Of a stretch of DNA of 64,000 bases, positions 26,429-34,413 are shown piece by piece. The DNA is taken from the NCBI RefSeq assembly GCF_042678385.1, contig NZ_JBHUDY010000002.1, positions 310,001-374,000 of the forward strand. The letters run 5' to 3'. Both the position numbers and the translations under genes were made by a program. Under the pieces are notes generated by a model. That model was given only the letters and a program-made list of their open reading frames with translations. It made no database searches and was not told where the DNA came from. The stretch's first letter is position 1. Each line of letters starts with the position of its first letter. Origin of the DNA: Sphingomonas_B tabacisoli (GTDB lineage: Bacteria; Pseudomonadota; Alphaproteobacteria; Sphingomonadales; Sphingomonadaceae).

Positions 26429-26944
26429 ATGAGCGCGCGCATCTACAATGTCCTGTTCCTCTGCACCGGCAACTCGGCGCGCTCCATCCTGGCGGAAGCA
26501 ATTCTCAACAGGGAAGGGCAGGGGCGGTTTCGCGCCTTTAGCGCCGGCAGCTTTCCGAAAGGCCAGGTGAACCCCGGTTCGATCGCGCTGCTCGGCGGCC
26601 TCGGCTACGACACGAGCGGTTTCCGCTCCAAGAGCTGGGACGAGTTTGCGGGGCCGGATGCGCCCGAACTCGATTTCATCTTCACGGTCTGCGACGACGC
26701 CGCGGGCGAGGTCTGTCCGATCTGGCCGGGCAAGCCAGTGACGGCGCATTGGGGCATTCCCGATCCGGCCGCGGTGGAGGGGAACGAGGCGGAAAGGAAT
26801 CTCGCCTTTGCCGAAGCCTATCGGCTGCTCAAGAATCGGATCGACCTTTTCCTCGCCTTGCCTACCGACAGCATCGAGCCGCTCGGTCTTCAGCACCGGC
26901 TCAAGGAAATCGGCAGGATCGAAGGCGCGACCGATGGGCGCTGA
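26429..26944 (+). CDS. arsC: arsenate reductase, LMW-phosphatase fold
   Basis: 171 residues. The P-loop CTGNSARS (Cys12) and the CDDAAGEVCP segment belong to arsenate reductases of the low-molecular-weight tyrosine phosphatase type, which reduce arsenate to arsenite. GIPDPAAVEG is the conserved acid loop. It starts 6 bp after arsR and overlaps the next gene by 11 bp, consistent with one operon. A glutaredoxin or thioredoxin partner is not in the window. Confidence 0.9.
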   Translation: MSARIYNVLFLCTGNSARSILAEAILNREGQGRFRAFSAGSFPKGQVNPGSIALLGGLGYDTSGFRSKSWDEFAGPDAPELDFIFTVCDDAAGEVCPIWPGKPVTAHWGIPDPAAVEGNEAERNLAFAEAYRLLKNRIDLFLALPTDSIEPLGLQHRLKEIGRIEGATDGR

Positions 26945-27623
26945 CGCGCCGGCGCTCGGGCGCAGGCTCGCGGCCGAAGCCATCGGCTGCTTCTTCCTGT
27001 TCGCGACCGTGATCGGTTCCGGTATCATGGCCGAGAACCTGTCGCAGGGGAACGACGCGATCGCGCTGCTCGGCAACACGCTGGCGACCGGCGCAATGTT
27101 GTTCGTGCTCATCACCATGCTCGGGCCGATTTCGGGCGCGCATATGAATCCGGCGGTCAGCATGGTCTCGGCGATCCGGCGAGAGCTGCCGTGGCGCGAG
27201 ACGGCGGCTTATGCCGTGGTCCAGCTTGCTTTCGGCATCCTCGGCGCCTGGGCGGCGCATGTGATGTTCGGTCTGCCCACGCTGCAGCTTTCGGTGAAAG
27301 GGCGGACCGGGCTCGGCCAATGGTGCGGCGAGGCGGTCGCGACCTTCGGGCTGCTGCTCACGATTCTCGGCACCGTCCGCCATCGGCCGCAATGGGTGCC
27401 GGCCAGCGTCGCGCTCTATATCGTCGCCGCTTATTGGTTCACCTCGTCGACCAGCTTCGCGAACCCGGCGATCACGCTCGCGAGGAGCCTCACCAACAGC
27501 TTCGCCGGCATTGCGCCGCGCGATGCGCCGGCGTTCATAATCGCCCAGCTTTTCGGGGCCTTGGCCGCGGCCGGAGTCGCCCTGTTCCTGTTCGACGATC
27601 GGCCGATTGAGCCAAGGCGCTAA
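26934..27623 (+). CDS. aqpS: MIP/aquaporin-family channel, probable arsenite path
   Basis: 229 residues, six membrane segments with the two half-helix motifs: first NPA in HMNPAVS, second NPA in FANPAIT. In Sinorhizobium meliloti an aquaglyceroporin (AqpS) in an ars operon lets arsenite formed by ArsC flow out. The arrangement here (arsR-arsC-channel, no arsB or acr3) fits that model. The ATG at 26934 lies inside the end of arsC; the longer frame is a shadow of arsC. The symbol is by analogy. Confidence 0.85.
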   Translation: MGADAPALGRRLAAEAIGCFFLFATVIGSGIMAENLSQGNDAIALLGNTLATGAMLFVLITMLGPISGAHMNPAVSMVSAIRRELPWRETAAYAVVQLAFGILGAWAAHVMFGLPTLQLSVKGRTGLGQWCGEAVATFGLLLTILGTVRHRPQWVPASVALYIVAAYWFTSSTSFANPAITLARSLTNSFAGIAPRDAPAFIIAQLFGALAAAGVALFLFDDRPIEPRR

Positions 27624-27904
27624 GCTCGAAAGCCCTGTCCTACACCCCCGCCGTCGTGCCACACTCCGTCCCGGTTCTTTGCAATCGTCGACTCCATCCG
27701 CAGCGCCAAGCGCGAAGTCCGCTTATGCCATGAGCGAATTTCGTGATCTTTGGTGACGTTTCGTGGCCGCCGTCCCGCCGCCGCGCATCTTTTCACCAAC
27801 TCAATTTCCTCAACTTCGCCGCGCGCCGTTCCTCAACTTCGCTGCCGCGCCGGCCTCACTTTTCCCTAACTTTCCGCGCCCGCACGCGTTAACGGGGGCG
27901 CCCC
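27624..27904. other. 281-bp gap between aquaporin and der
   Basis: No gene is supported. The 3' half holds a direct repeat, TTCCTCAACTTCGC at 27806 and 27829, and a related TTTCCCTAACTTTC copy at about 27861. A frame across it is out of phase with der and looks random. An 8-codon frame starting at 27731 was not accepted. Confidence 0.5.
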
Positions 27905-29269
27905 ATGCCCCGTCCTCTTCCCACCGTCGCGATCGTCGGCCGGCCCAATGTCGGCAAGTCGACGCTGTTCAACCGGCTTGTCGGCAAGAGGCTGGCGCTG
28001 GTCGACGACCGGCCCGGCGTCACCCGCGACCGGCGCGAGGGGGACGCGCATCTGATCGGGCTCGATTTCCGCGTCATCGACACAGCCGGTTTCGAGGACG
28101 AAGACCCGCAGACGCTCCCCGGCCGCATGCGCGCGCAGACCGAGGCGGCGGTGCGCGAGGCGGACGTCGCCCTGTTCCTCATCGATGCCCGCGCCGGCGT
28201 CGTTCCGCTGGACGAGGAGATCGCCCGCTGGCTCCGCGCCGAGGACACGCCGATCGTCCTCGCCGTCAACAAGGCCGAAGGACGCGCCGGCGAGCAGGGC
28301 GCGCTCGAGGCGCTGGCGCTCGGCTTCGGCGATCCGGTCCAGATTTCGGCCGAGCACGGCGAAGGCGTCGCCGACCTGTTCGAGGCGATCCTGCCCTATA
28401 TCGACCGCGAGGAAGAAGCAGAGGAGGCGGAGGACGAGGACGATCCCGCGGCGCCCCTGAAGCTCGCGATCGTCGGCCGGCCGAACGCCGGCAAGTCGAC
28501 TCTGGTCAACAAGATCTTGGGCCAGGATCGGATGATTACAGGGCCCGAGGCCGGCATCACCCGCGACTCGATCGCGATCGACATGGAGTGGGAAGGCCGC
28601 CCGATCCGCCTGATCGACACCGCCGGGATGCGCAAGCGCGCCAATGTCGTCGACAAATTGGAGCGGCTGTCGGTGATGGACGCCCAGCGCGCAGTCGATT
28701 TCGCCGAGGTCGTCGTCCTCCTCCTCGACGCGACGCGAGGGCTGGAAGCGCAAGACCTCCGCATCGCAGACGCCGTGCTGCAGGAAGGCCGTGCGCTCGT
28801 CATCGCGCTCAACAAATGGGACGTGGCGGAAAACGCTTCCGCCCTGTTCAACGGGGTGAAGGCCGCGCTCGAAGAAGGGCTGAGCCAGGTCAAAGGCTTG
28901 CCGGTCCTCACCGTCTCGGCGGCGACCGGCAAGGGTATCGACACGCTGCTGAAGGTGGCGTTCGAGACGCGTGAGGCCTGGTCCCGCCGCGTGCCGACCG
29001 GCGAGCTCAACCGCTGGTTCGAAGCGGCGATCGAGAAGAATCCGCCGCCCGCGCCCGGCGGCAAGCGGATCAAGCCGCGCTACGTGACGCAGGTGAAAAC
29101 GCGCCCGCCCAGCTTCGTGCTGTTCGGCACCCGCGTCGACCTCTTGCCCGAAAGCTATCGCCGCTATTTGATCAACGGGCTCCGCCGCGATCTCGGATTT
29201 GGCGCAGTGCCGGTGCGGCTGACGATGCGCGCGCCAAAAAATCCGTTCGATCAGTCGAAGGCGAAATGA
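27905..29269 (+). CDS. der: ribosome-associated GTPase Der (EngA)
   Basis: 454 residues with two tandem GTPase domains: P-loops VGRPNVGKST near residue 10 and VGRPNAGKST near residue 190, G3 DTAG in each, and G4 NKAE and NKWD. A C-terminal KH-like domain (RIKPRYVTQVKTRPPSF) follows. It assists 50S subunit assembly. An acidic linker (EEEAEEAEDEDD) joins the two G domains. The ATG at 27905 is right after GGGGGCGCCCC. Confidence 0.97.
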   Translation: MPRPLPTVAIVGRPNVGKSTLFNRLVGKRLALVDDRPGVTRDRREGDAHLIGLDFRVIDTAGFEDEDPQTLPGRMRAQTEAAVREADVALFLIDARAGVVPLDEEIARWLRAEDTPIVLAVNKAEGRAGEQGALEALALGFGDPVQISAEHGEGVADLFEAILPYIDREEEAEEAEDEDDPAAPLKLAIVGRPNAGKSTLVNKILGQDRMITGPEAGITRDSIAIDMEWEGRPIRLIDTAGMRKRANVVDKLERLSVMDAQRAVDFAEVVVLLLDATRGLEAQDLRIADAVLQEGRALVIALNKWDVAENASALFNGVKAALEEGLSQVKGLPVLTVSAATGKGIDTLLKVAFETREAWSRRVPTGELNRWFEAAIEKNPPPAPGGKRIKPRYVTQVKTRPPSFVLFGTRVDLLPESYRRYLINGLRRDLGFGAVPVRLTMRAPKNPFDQSKAK

Positions 29270-29311
29270 TCGGCAACCGACTGTTTACCGATCCCGTCTA
29301 ATCAGGAGGGC

Positions 29312-29728
29312 ATGTCCGGGAACGCCTCTCCGCTGATCGACTGGAACGCCTTCAATCAGGCGCGCGCCGAGCTGGGCTCGGACTTCCTCCGCATCCTTGG
29401 TTATTTCAAGGAGGACGGGGCCAAGTCCCTTGACGCGATCGAGGAGGCAATGCGGAACAAAAGCTCGGCAGCCCTGGTCCGTCCCGCACACACGCTGAAG
29501 GGCGAGGCCCGGCAGTTCGGCGCCGAGCTGCTGGCGGTGATCGCAGAGGAAATCGAGGTCGTTGCGCGGCGCTGCGTCGAGCTGCACACCACGCCGGACG
29601 AACTCATCCCGCAAGTCGTCAAGCTGCGGCCGATGTTCGAAGACACGCTGCAGATGTTCGACCGCGAGACGAACCCGCTGATGGAGCGCCGCCCGGGCGG
29701 TTTTGGCCGCCGCGCGATCTTCGGCTAG
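29312..29728 (+). CDS. Hpt domain phosphotransfer protein
   Basis: 138 residues. A single histidine phosphotransfer domain: phospho-His60 in PAHTLKGEARQFGA, flanked by the expected helices. It would relay phosphate between hybrid kinases and response regulators. No kinase is adjacent, so it is an orphan here. GGAGG sits before the ATG. The last 20 residues are Arg/Gly-rich and possibly disordered. It is tail to tail with bfr. Confidence 0.85.
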   Translation: MSGNASPLIDWNAFNQARAELGSDFLRILGYFKEDGAKSLDAIEEAMRNKSSAALVRPAHTLKGEARQFGAELLAVIAEEIEVVARRCVELHTTPDELIPQVVKLRPMFEDTLQMFDRETNPLMERRPGGFGRRAIFG

Positions 29729-29731
29729 GCG

Positions 29732-30211
29732 CTATTCCTCCGCCGGCTTCGACTGAAGCTGGACGAAATTCTGCAGTCCCATCAGCTTGATCTGGTCGAA
29801 CAGTCGCTCGAGCGTATCGACATGCTCTTCCTCGTTCTCGAGGATGCGCTTCAGCAGATCGCGAGTGATGTAGTCCCGCACCGATTCGCAGTGCTGGATA
29901 GCGTCGCGCAGCAGTGGAATCGCTTCCTTCTCCAGCTCAAGGTCGGATTTGAGGACCTCCTCGACCGTCTCGCCGATCCGCAGCCGGCCAAGCATCTGGA
30001 AATTGGGCAGGCCTTCGAGGAACAGGACGCGCTCCGCCAGCCAGTCGGCATGCTTCATCTCGTCGATCGATTCTTCATACTCGAATTTGGCGAGGCGCTT
30101 CACGCCCCAGTGATCGAGCAGCCGATAGTGCAGGAAATATTGGTTGATCGCCGTCAGCTCATTTTTGAGCGCGTCGTTCAGATATTCGATGACCTTGGGA
30201 TCGCCCTGCAT
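29732..30211 (-). CDS. bfr: bacterioferritin
   Basis: 159 residues. The ferroxidase ligands are in LTAINQYFLHYR, EESIDEMKHADWLAERVLFLEG and ENEEEHVDTLERL. The Met of DEMKHAD is the haem ligand that marks bacterioferritin. It stores iron as a 24-mer in the cytoplasm. It lies 25 bp downstream of bfd on the same strand, the classic pair for iron storage and release. Confidence 0.96.
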   Translation of the reverse strand: MQGDPKVIEYLNDALKNELTAINQYFLHYRLLDHWGVKRLAKFEYEESIDEMKHADWLAERVLFLEGLPNFQMLGRLRIGETVEEVLKSDLELEKEAIPLLRDAIQHCESVRDYITRDLLKRILENEEEHVDTLERLFDQIKLMGLQNFVQLQSKPAEE

Positions 30212-30236
30212 CGTCCGGCCCTCCTGTCAGGAGACC

Positions 30237-30407
30237 CTAGGCGGCAGCGCGTTCCTCTTCAATGATCTGCCGCGCATAGGAAACGCATTGCCCGCAGCGG
30301 GGACGGCGGCCGAGCGATGCGTACGCAGACAGTGGATCGGCATGGCCCGCCCTGGCGGCGTCGCGGACCTGCCGCTCGCGAATCGCATTGCAGTTACAAA
30401 CGATCAT
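30237..30407 (-). CDS. bfd: bacterioferritin-associated ferredoxin Bfd
   Basis: 56 residues, found by translating the minus strand. Starts MIVCNCNAIRERQVRDAA and has the second pair in RPRCGQCVSYARQIIEEE, so the CxC and CxxC ligands of a [2Fe-2S] BFD fold are present. It reduces the iron core of bacterioferritin to release iron. There is no strong ribosome site. A Fur-like palindrome lies 22 bp upstream. Confidence 0.9.
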   Translation of the reverse strand: MIVCNCNAIRERQVRDAARAGHADPLSAYASLGRRPRCGQCVSYARQIIEEERAAA

Positions 30408-30428
30408 GGAGATGAGGACTACAGCTAT

Positions 30429-30443
30429 TGCGACTTACTCGCA
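30429..30443. promoter_or_regulatory. Fur-box-like palindrome before bfd
   Basis: TGCGACTTACTCGCA: 7-1-7 inverted repeat of the shape bound by Fur proteins, with TGCGA and TCGCA ends. It sits 22 bp upstream of the bfd start, where a Fur or Irr-like regulator would act. Confidence 0.5.
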
Positions 30444-30548
30444 AGTAAGATGGGCTGTATCGTTCCGGGACGTGCTCAAAACGGAGTCTAGCCGTTACAG
30501 GATTAATGGCCTATCAACCACGATGTTGTTGTTTCAGGGGGAACTTTC

Positions 30549-31181
30549 ATGCGTAAGCTGATCGCATTTCTGAGCGCGGCAGCGTTGCCGTGCGCGGCCC
30601 ATGCCGCCACCATCGTCAATGGAAGCTTCGAGGACGGGGTCAATCCCGGCAGCTTCACCACGGTCAATGCGGGCCAGACGAACATTACCGGCTGGGACGT
30701 GCTCGCCGGTTCTGTCGATTATATCGGCAGCTATTGGCAAGCTTCGGACGGCGTGCGCAGCGTCGACCTGTCGGGCAATTCGATCGGCACGTTGGGCCAG
30801 ACCATCACCGGCCTGACCGTCGGCCAGAGCTATGCCGTCACCTTCGACGTGTCGCGCAACCCGGACGGCGGCGTGACGCCCCGCACCGGTACGTTCACCG
30901 CTGGCGGCCAGACCTTTCAGTTCGCTTACAGCGATGCCAGCAGCAATCGCGCCGACATGAAGTGGGCGACGGTCAGCTACAGCTTCACCGCGAGCGATAC
31001 GAGTGCGCTGATCAGCTTCTCGGCGGACGCATCGGGCGGCTGCTGCTACGGCCCGGCGATCGACAATGTGCGCATCGCCGCCGTGCCGGAACCGGCCAGC
31101 TGGGCGATGATGCTGGGCGGCTTTACGATGCTCGGCCTCGCGACGCGCCGCCGCAATCGGACCGCCATTACGTTCGCTTGA
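30549..31181 (+). CDS. PEPxxWA-CTERM protein with choice-of-anchor C (DUF642-like) domain
   Basis: 210 residues. A signal peptide (MRKLIAFLSAAALPCAAHA) is followed by a beta-sandwich starting TIVNGSFEDG and containing GSVDYIGSYWQASDG and SVDLSGNSIGT, which match the DUF642/choice-of-anchor C family. The end is PEPASWAMMLGGFTMLGLATRRR. It is probably exported and sorted in the envelope. The start has GGGGGAAC before the ATG. Downstream is a strong hairpin. Confidence 0.9.
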   Translation: MRKLIAFLSAAALPCAAHAATIVNGSFEDGVNPGSFTTVNAGQTNITGWDVLAGSVDYIGSYWQASDGVRSVDLSGNSIGTLGQTITGLTVGQSYAVTFDVSRNPDGGVTPRTGTFTAGGQTFQFAYSDASSNRADMKWATVSYSFTASDTSALISFSADASGGCCYGPAIDNVRIAAVPEPASWAMMLGGFTMLGLATRRRNRTAITFA

Positions 31182-31185
31182 TCTG

Positions 31186-31218
31186 ATGGTCCGGCGCGCC
31201 TCAGGTGCGCCGGACCAT
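31186..31218. terminator. bidirectional hairpin terminator
   Basis: Perfect 12-bp stem ATGGTCCGGCGC with GCGCCGGACCAT and a 9-base loop. It lies 5 bp after the PEPxxWA gene and includes the last codons of the convergent DUF3052 gene. There is no clear T-run. Confidence 0.65.
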
Positions 31219-31601
31219 TAGCTTCAATCCCGACCAGGTTGCGTCGACGGCACAGACCTTCACGTCGACCAGGCCCATCGGCAGGCATACGGCGCGGATC
31301 GTATCCTCCGTAATGTCGGTCGGGACTTGCGCTGCCTTTTTGGGCCACGACACCCAGACGAAGCCGCCGGGCGCGAGCGCCGGTTTCAACGCTGCAAGCT
31401 GACGCTCCAGCTCGGCGCGTTCGGTCACGAAATGTGCGCGCAGTCGAGGTTGACTTGCGGCCGGTCGAGCAGTTCCAGAACGAATCCCGCGTCACCGATC
31501 TCGTTCGCGACACTATCCGGCATGCCAAGCCGCCACACGCGCATGCCGTCCTTCAGCGACAGCTTTTTCGCGAGCGGCGTTCCCGAATAGCCGGCGGCCA
31601 T
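31201..31601 (-). pseudogene. DUF3052 family gene with a one-base frameshift
   Basis: The 5' part encodes MAAGYSGTPLAKKLSLKDGM and continues to NLDCAH, then runs into TGA. The remainder, FVTERAELERQLAALKP to GLVDVKVCAVDATWSGLKL, is intact in another frame. Total length is 401 bp; adding one T in the AAA/TTT run at 31430-31432 gives 402 bp and a continuous 133-residue DUF3052 protein with LFVTERAEL-like join known from the family. So the gene has a single-base deletion, or the read has an error there. It starts 1 bp after the purL stop. Confidence 0.85.
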
Positions 31602-31602
31602 C

Positions 31603-33825
31603 TCAGGCGAGCGCGGCGTCCGCGCCCATCAGTTTCGGGAAGAATCCTTCGTGGGCTTCCCGCAGCTCGTCGAGCGTCACGACGCAATCGCGGTCGGGGC
31701 GCTCGAAGATAATGCGGTTGCGGATCGTGCGGCCGAGCGGCTCGACATTCACGCCGGCGACCAGCGCCGTGTCGAGGAACTCTACCAATGCCATATCGGG
31801 CACGGTCACGACGTAAAGTCCCTGATCCTCACCGAAGAAGCTGCGCGCGCAGCCGAACGGCTGGGGCTTGTCGACCATGAAGCCGATGCCGCTCGCCAGC
31901 GCCATTTCGGCGAGCGCCACCGCAACGCCGCCGTCCGACACGTCGTGGCAGGCAGAGACATGGCCATGCTCGATCGCCGCGCGGATGAAGTCGCCGGTTT
32001 GACGCTCGGCGTCCAAATTGACCGGCGGCGGCGGCCCGTCTTCGCGGCCGTGCAGTTCGCGCATCCACAGCGACTGGCCGAGATGGCCGGTGCGCTCGCC
32101 GACCAGCAGAATCACGTCGCCGACGCCCTTGAAGCCGACGGACATCGACTTGGTCCAATCGTCGATCAGGCCGACCGCGCCGATCGCCGGCGTCGGCAGG
32201 ATCGCCGAGCCCCCGCCGGTCGCCTTGCTTTCGTTGTAGAGCGAGACGTTGCCCGAGACGATCGGCATGTCGAGCTGGGTGCAGGCTTCCGCCATGCCTT
32301 CGATGCAGCCGACGAATTGTCCCATGATCTCGGGCCGTTGCGGGTTGGCGAAGTTCATGCAGTCGGTGGCGGCGAGCGGCCGCGCACCGGTCGCGGTCAG
32401 GTTGCGCCATGCTTCGGCGATCGCCTGCTTTCCGCCTTCGACCGGGTCGGCATAGCAATAACGCGGCGTGCAGTCGGTGGTTATGGCGAGCGCCTTTTCG
32501 GTGCCGTGCACGCGCACCACCGCGGCGTCACCGCCCGGCCTCTGCACCGTATCGGCGCCGACCATATGGTCATACTGCTCCCACACCCAACGGCGCGAAG
32601 CGAGGTCGGGCGTGCCGAGCAGCCGCTTCAGGTCGCCGGCGATGTCGATATGCTCGCTGGGCAGGTCCGCGAGTGGCGTCGGCTTCGGCGTCGGCACCCA
32701 GGGCCGTTCATAGGCCGGCGCGTCGTCGCCGAGCGGACCAAGCGGGATGTCGGCGGCGGTTTCGCCTTTCCATTTGAGCACCAGCCGCTCGGTGTCGGTA
32801 ATGCGGCCGATCACCGCGAAATCCAGCTCCCATTTGCGGAAGATCGCCTCGGCCTCGGCTTCGCGCCCGGGCTTCAGCACCATCAGCATGCGCTCCTGGG
32901 ATTCCGAGAGCATCATTTCGTAGGGAGTCATGCCGGTTTCCCGGCACGGCACCGTGTCCATATCGAGCTCGATGCCGACTCCGCCCTTCGACGCCATCTC
33001 GACGGAAGACGAGGTAAGTCCCGCCGCTCCCATGTCCTGGATCGCGACGATCGCGTCGGAGGCCATCAGCTCCAGGCAAGCCTCGATCAGCAGCTTTTCC
33101 GTGAACGGGTCGCCGACCTGCACGGTGGGGCGCTTCTCTTCCGAATCCTCGCCGAAATCGGCGGACGCCATGGTTGCGCCGTGGATGCCGTCGCGGCCGG
33201 TCTTGGACCCCACATAGACGACCGGGTTCCCGATGCCCGCGGCGGCCGAATAGAAGATCTTGTCGGCCTTCGCGATGCCCACAGTCATCGCATTGACCAG
33301 GATGTTGCCGTCATAAGCCGAATGGAAATTAACCTCGCCGCCAACGGTCGGGACGCCGACGCAATTGCCGTAGCCGCCGATGCCGTGGACGACGCCGGCG
33401 ATCAGGTGGCGCATCTTCGGGTGATCGGGCCGTCCGAAGCGCAAAGCGTTCATATTCGCGATCGGGCGCGCGCCCATCGTGAACACGTCGCGCAGAATGC
33501 CGCCCACGCCCGTCGCCGCGCCCTGATAGGGCTCGATATAGGACGGGTGATTGTGGCTCTCCATCTTGAAGACCACGGCAAGGCCGTCGCCGATATCGAT
33601 GACGCCGGCGTTCTCGCCCGGGCCTTGGATGACCCAGGGCGCCTTGGTCGGCAGCTTTTTCAGATGCACGCGCGATGACTTGTACGAACAATGCTCCGAC
33701 CACATCACGGAGAAGATGCCGAGCTCGGTCAGGTTCGGCTCGCGCCCGAGCGCGGACAGGACGCGCTCATACTCTTCCGGGGAAAGGCCGTGTTCGGCGA
33801 CGATTTCGGGAGTGATCGCGGACAT
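31603..33825 (-). CDS. purL: FGAM synthase large subunit PurL
   Basis: 740 residues, the small-type PurL that works with PurS and PurQ. It converts FGAR to FGAM in purine synthesis. The start LSPEEYERVLSALGREPNLTE, the SEHCSYKSSR motif, GGNVSLYNES-like (SGNVSLYNESKATGGGS) and HDVSDGG motifs are intact. No purS or purQ lies in the window. DUF3052 follows directly on the same strand; a VOC gene is divergent upstream. Confidence 0.97.
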   Translation of the reverse strand: MSAITPEIVAEHGLSPEEYERVLSALGREPNLTELGIFSVMWSEHCSYKSSRVHLKKLPTKAPWVIQGPGENAGVIDIGDGLAVVFKMESHNHPSYIEPYQGAATGVGGILRDVFTMGARPIANMNALRFGRPDHPKMRHLIAGVVHGIGGYGNCVGVPTVGGEVNFHSAYDGNILVNAMTVGIAKADKIFYSAAAGIGNPVVYVGSKTGRDGIHGATMASADFGEDSEEKRPTVQVGDPFTEKLLIEACLELMASDAIVAIQDMGAAGLTSSSVEMASKGGVGIELDMDTVPCRETGMTPYEMMLSESQERMLMVLKPGREAEAEAIFRKWELDFAVIGRITDTERLVLKWKGETAADIPLGPLGDDAPAYERPWVPTPKPTPLADLPSEHIDIAGDLKRLLGTPDLASRRWVWEQYDHMVGADTVQRPGGDAAVVRVHGTEKALAITTDCTPRYCYADPVEGGKQAIAEAWRNLTATGARPLAATDCMNFANPQRPEIMGQFVGCIEGMAEACTQLDMPIVSGNVSLYNESKATGGGSAILPTPAIGAVGLIDDWTKSMSVGFKGVGDVILLVGERTGHLGQSLWMRELHGREDGPPPPVNLDAERQTGDFIRAAIEHGHVSACHDVSDGGVAVALAEMALASGIGFMVDKPQPFGCARSFFGEDQGLYVVTVPDMALVEFLDTALVAGVNVEPLGRTIRNRIIFERPDRDCVVTLDELREAHEGFFPKLMGADAALA

Positions 33826-33924
33826 GGGCGCGCGTTAGCGCCACTGCCCGCGCCTGTCAGCCCTTGTGTCGCCGAGGAGCCGGACAGATCATCCGCATCT
33901 CGACTCGCAATTAAGGAGGCGGTC

Positions 33925-34407
33925 ATGACGGTGAACCCCATCCCCGACGGTTATCACAGCGTCACACCCTATCTTGTGGTCGATGGCGCAGCGGAAGCGA
34001 TCGACTGGTACGCGCGGGCGTTCGGCGCGACGGAGATCATGCGGATGGCGATGCCTGTCCCGAGCGGCGTCGAGAGGGGCGACCGGATCGGCCATGCCGA
34101 GATCAAGATCGGCGATTCGTGCGTCATGCTTTCCGACGAGTGGCCCGACATGAATCTGCGTGGGCCCAAGGCGCGGGGCGGCGTGACCGCCAGCCTGATG
34201 ATCTACGTGCCCGACGTGGACGCGACCTTCGCCCGGGCCCTGCGCGAAGGCGCAAACGAGGAACGGGCGGTCCAGGATCAATTCTACGGCGACCGGTCCG
34301 GGACGCTGGTCGATCCGTTCGGCCATCGCTGGATGATCTCGACGCACGTCGAGGACGTGACGCCTGAAGAGATGCAGCGCCGGATGTCGGCAATGGAACC
34401 GGCCTGA
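33925..34407 (+). CDS. VOC/glyoxalase superfamily protein (PhnB-like)
   Basis: 160 residues. Contains PYLVVDGAAEAIDWYARAFGATE and the second half motif DRSGTLVDPFGHRWMIST, the two beta-alpha-beta units of the VOC fold in the PhnB/YdcJ-like group. Enzymatic activity is not known. AAGGAGG precedes the ATG at 33925; the longer frame is spurious. It is tail to tail with the GGDEF-EAL gene. Confidence 0.85.
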   Translation: MTVNPIPDGYHSVTPYLVVDGAAEAIDWYARAFGATEIMRMAMPVPSGVERGDRIGHAEIKIGDSCVMLSDEWPDMNLRGPKARGGVTASLMIYVPDVDATFARALREGANEERAVQDQFYGDRSGTLVDPFGHRWMISTHVEDVTPEEMQRRMSAMEPA

Positions 34408-34413
34408 CGCCGG

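Noticed and set aside
27731..27757. eight-codon frame MSEFRDLW before der as a leader peptide
   Set aside because: No attenuator hairpin or regulatory codon run; too short to support.
31651..33678. 675-residue plus-strand frame opposite purL
   Set aside because: No recognisable domain and fully antisense to an intact purL.
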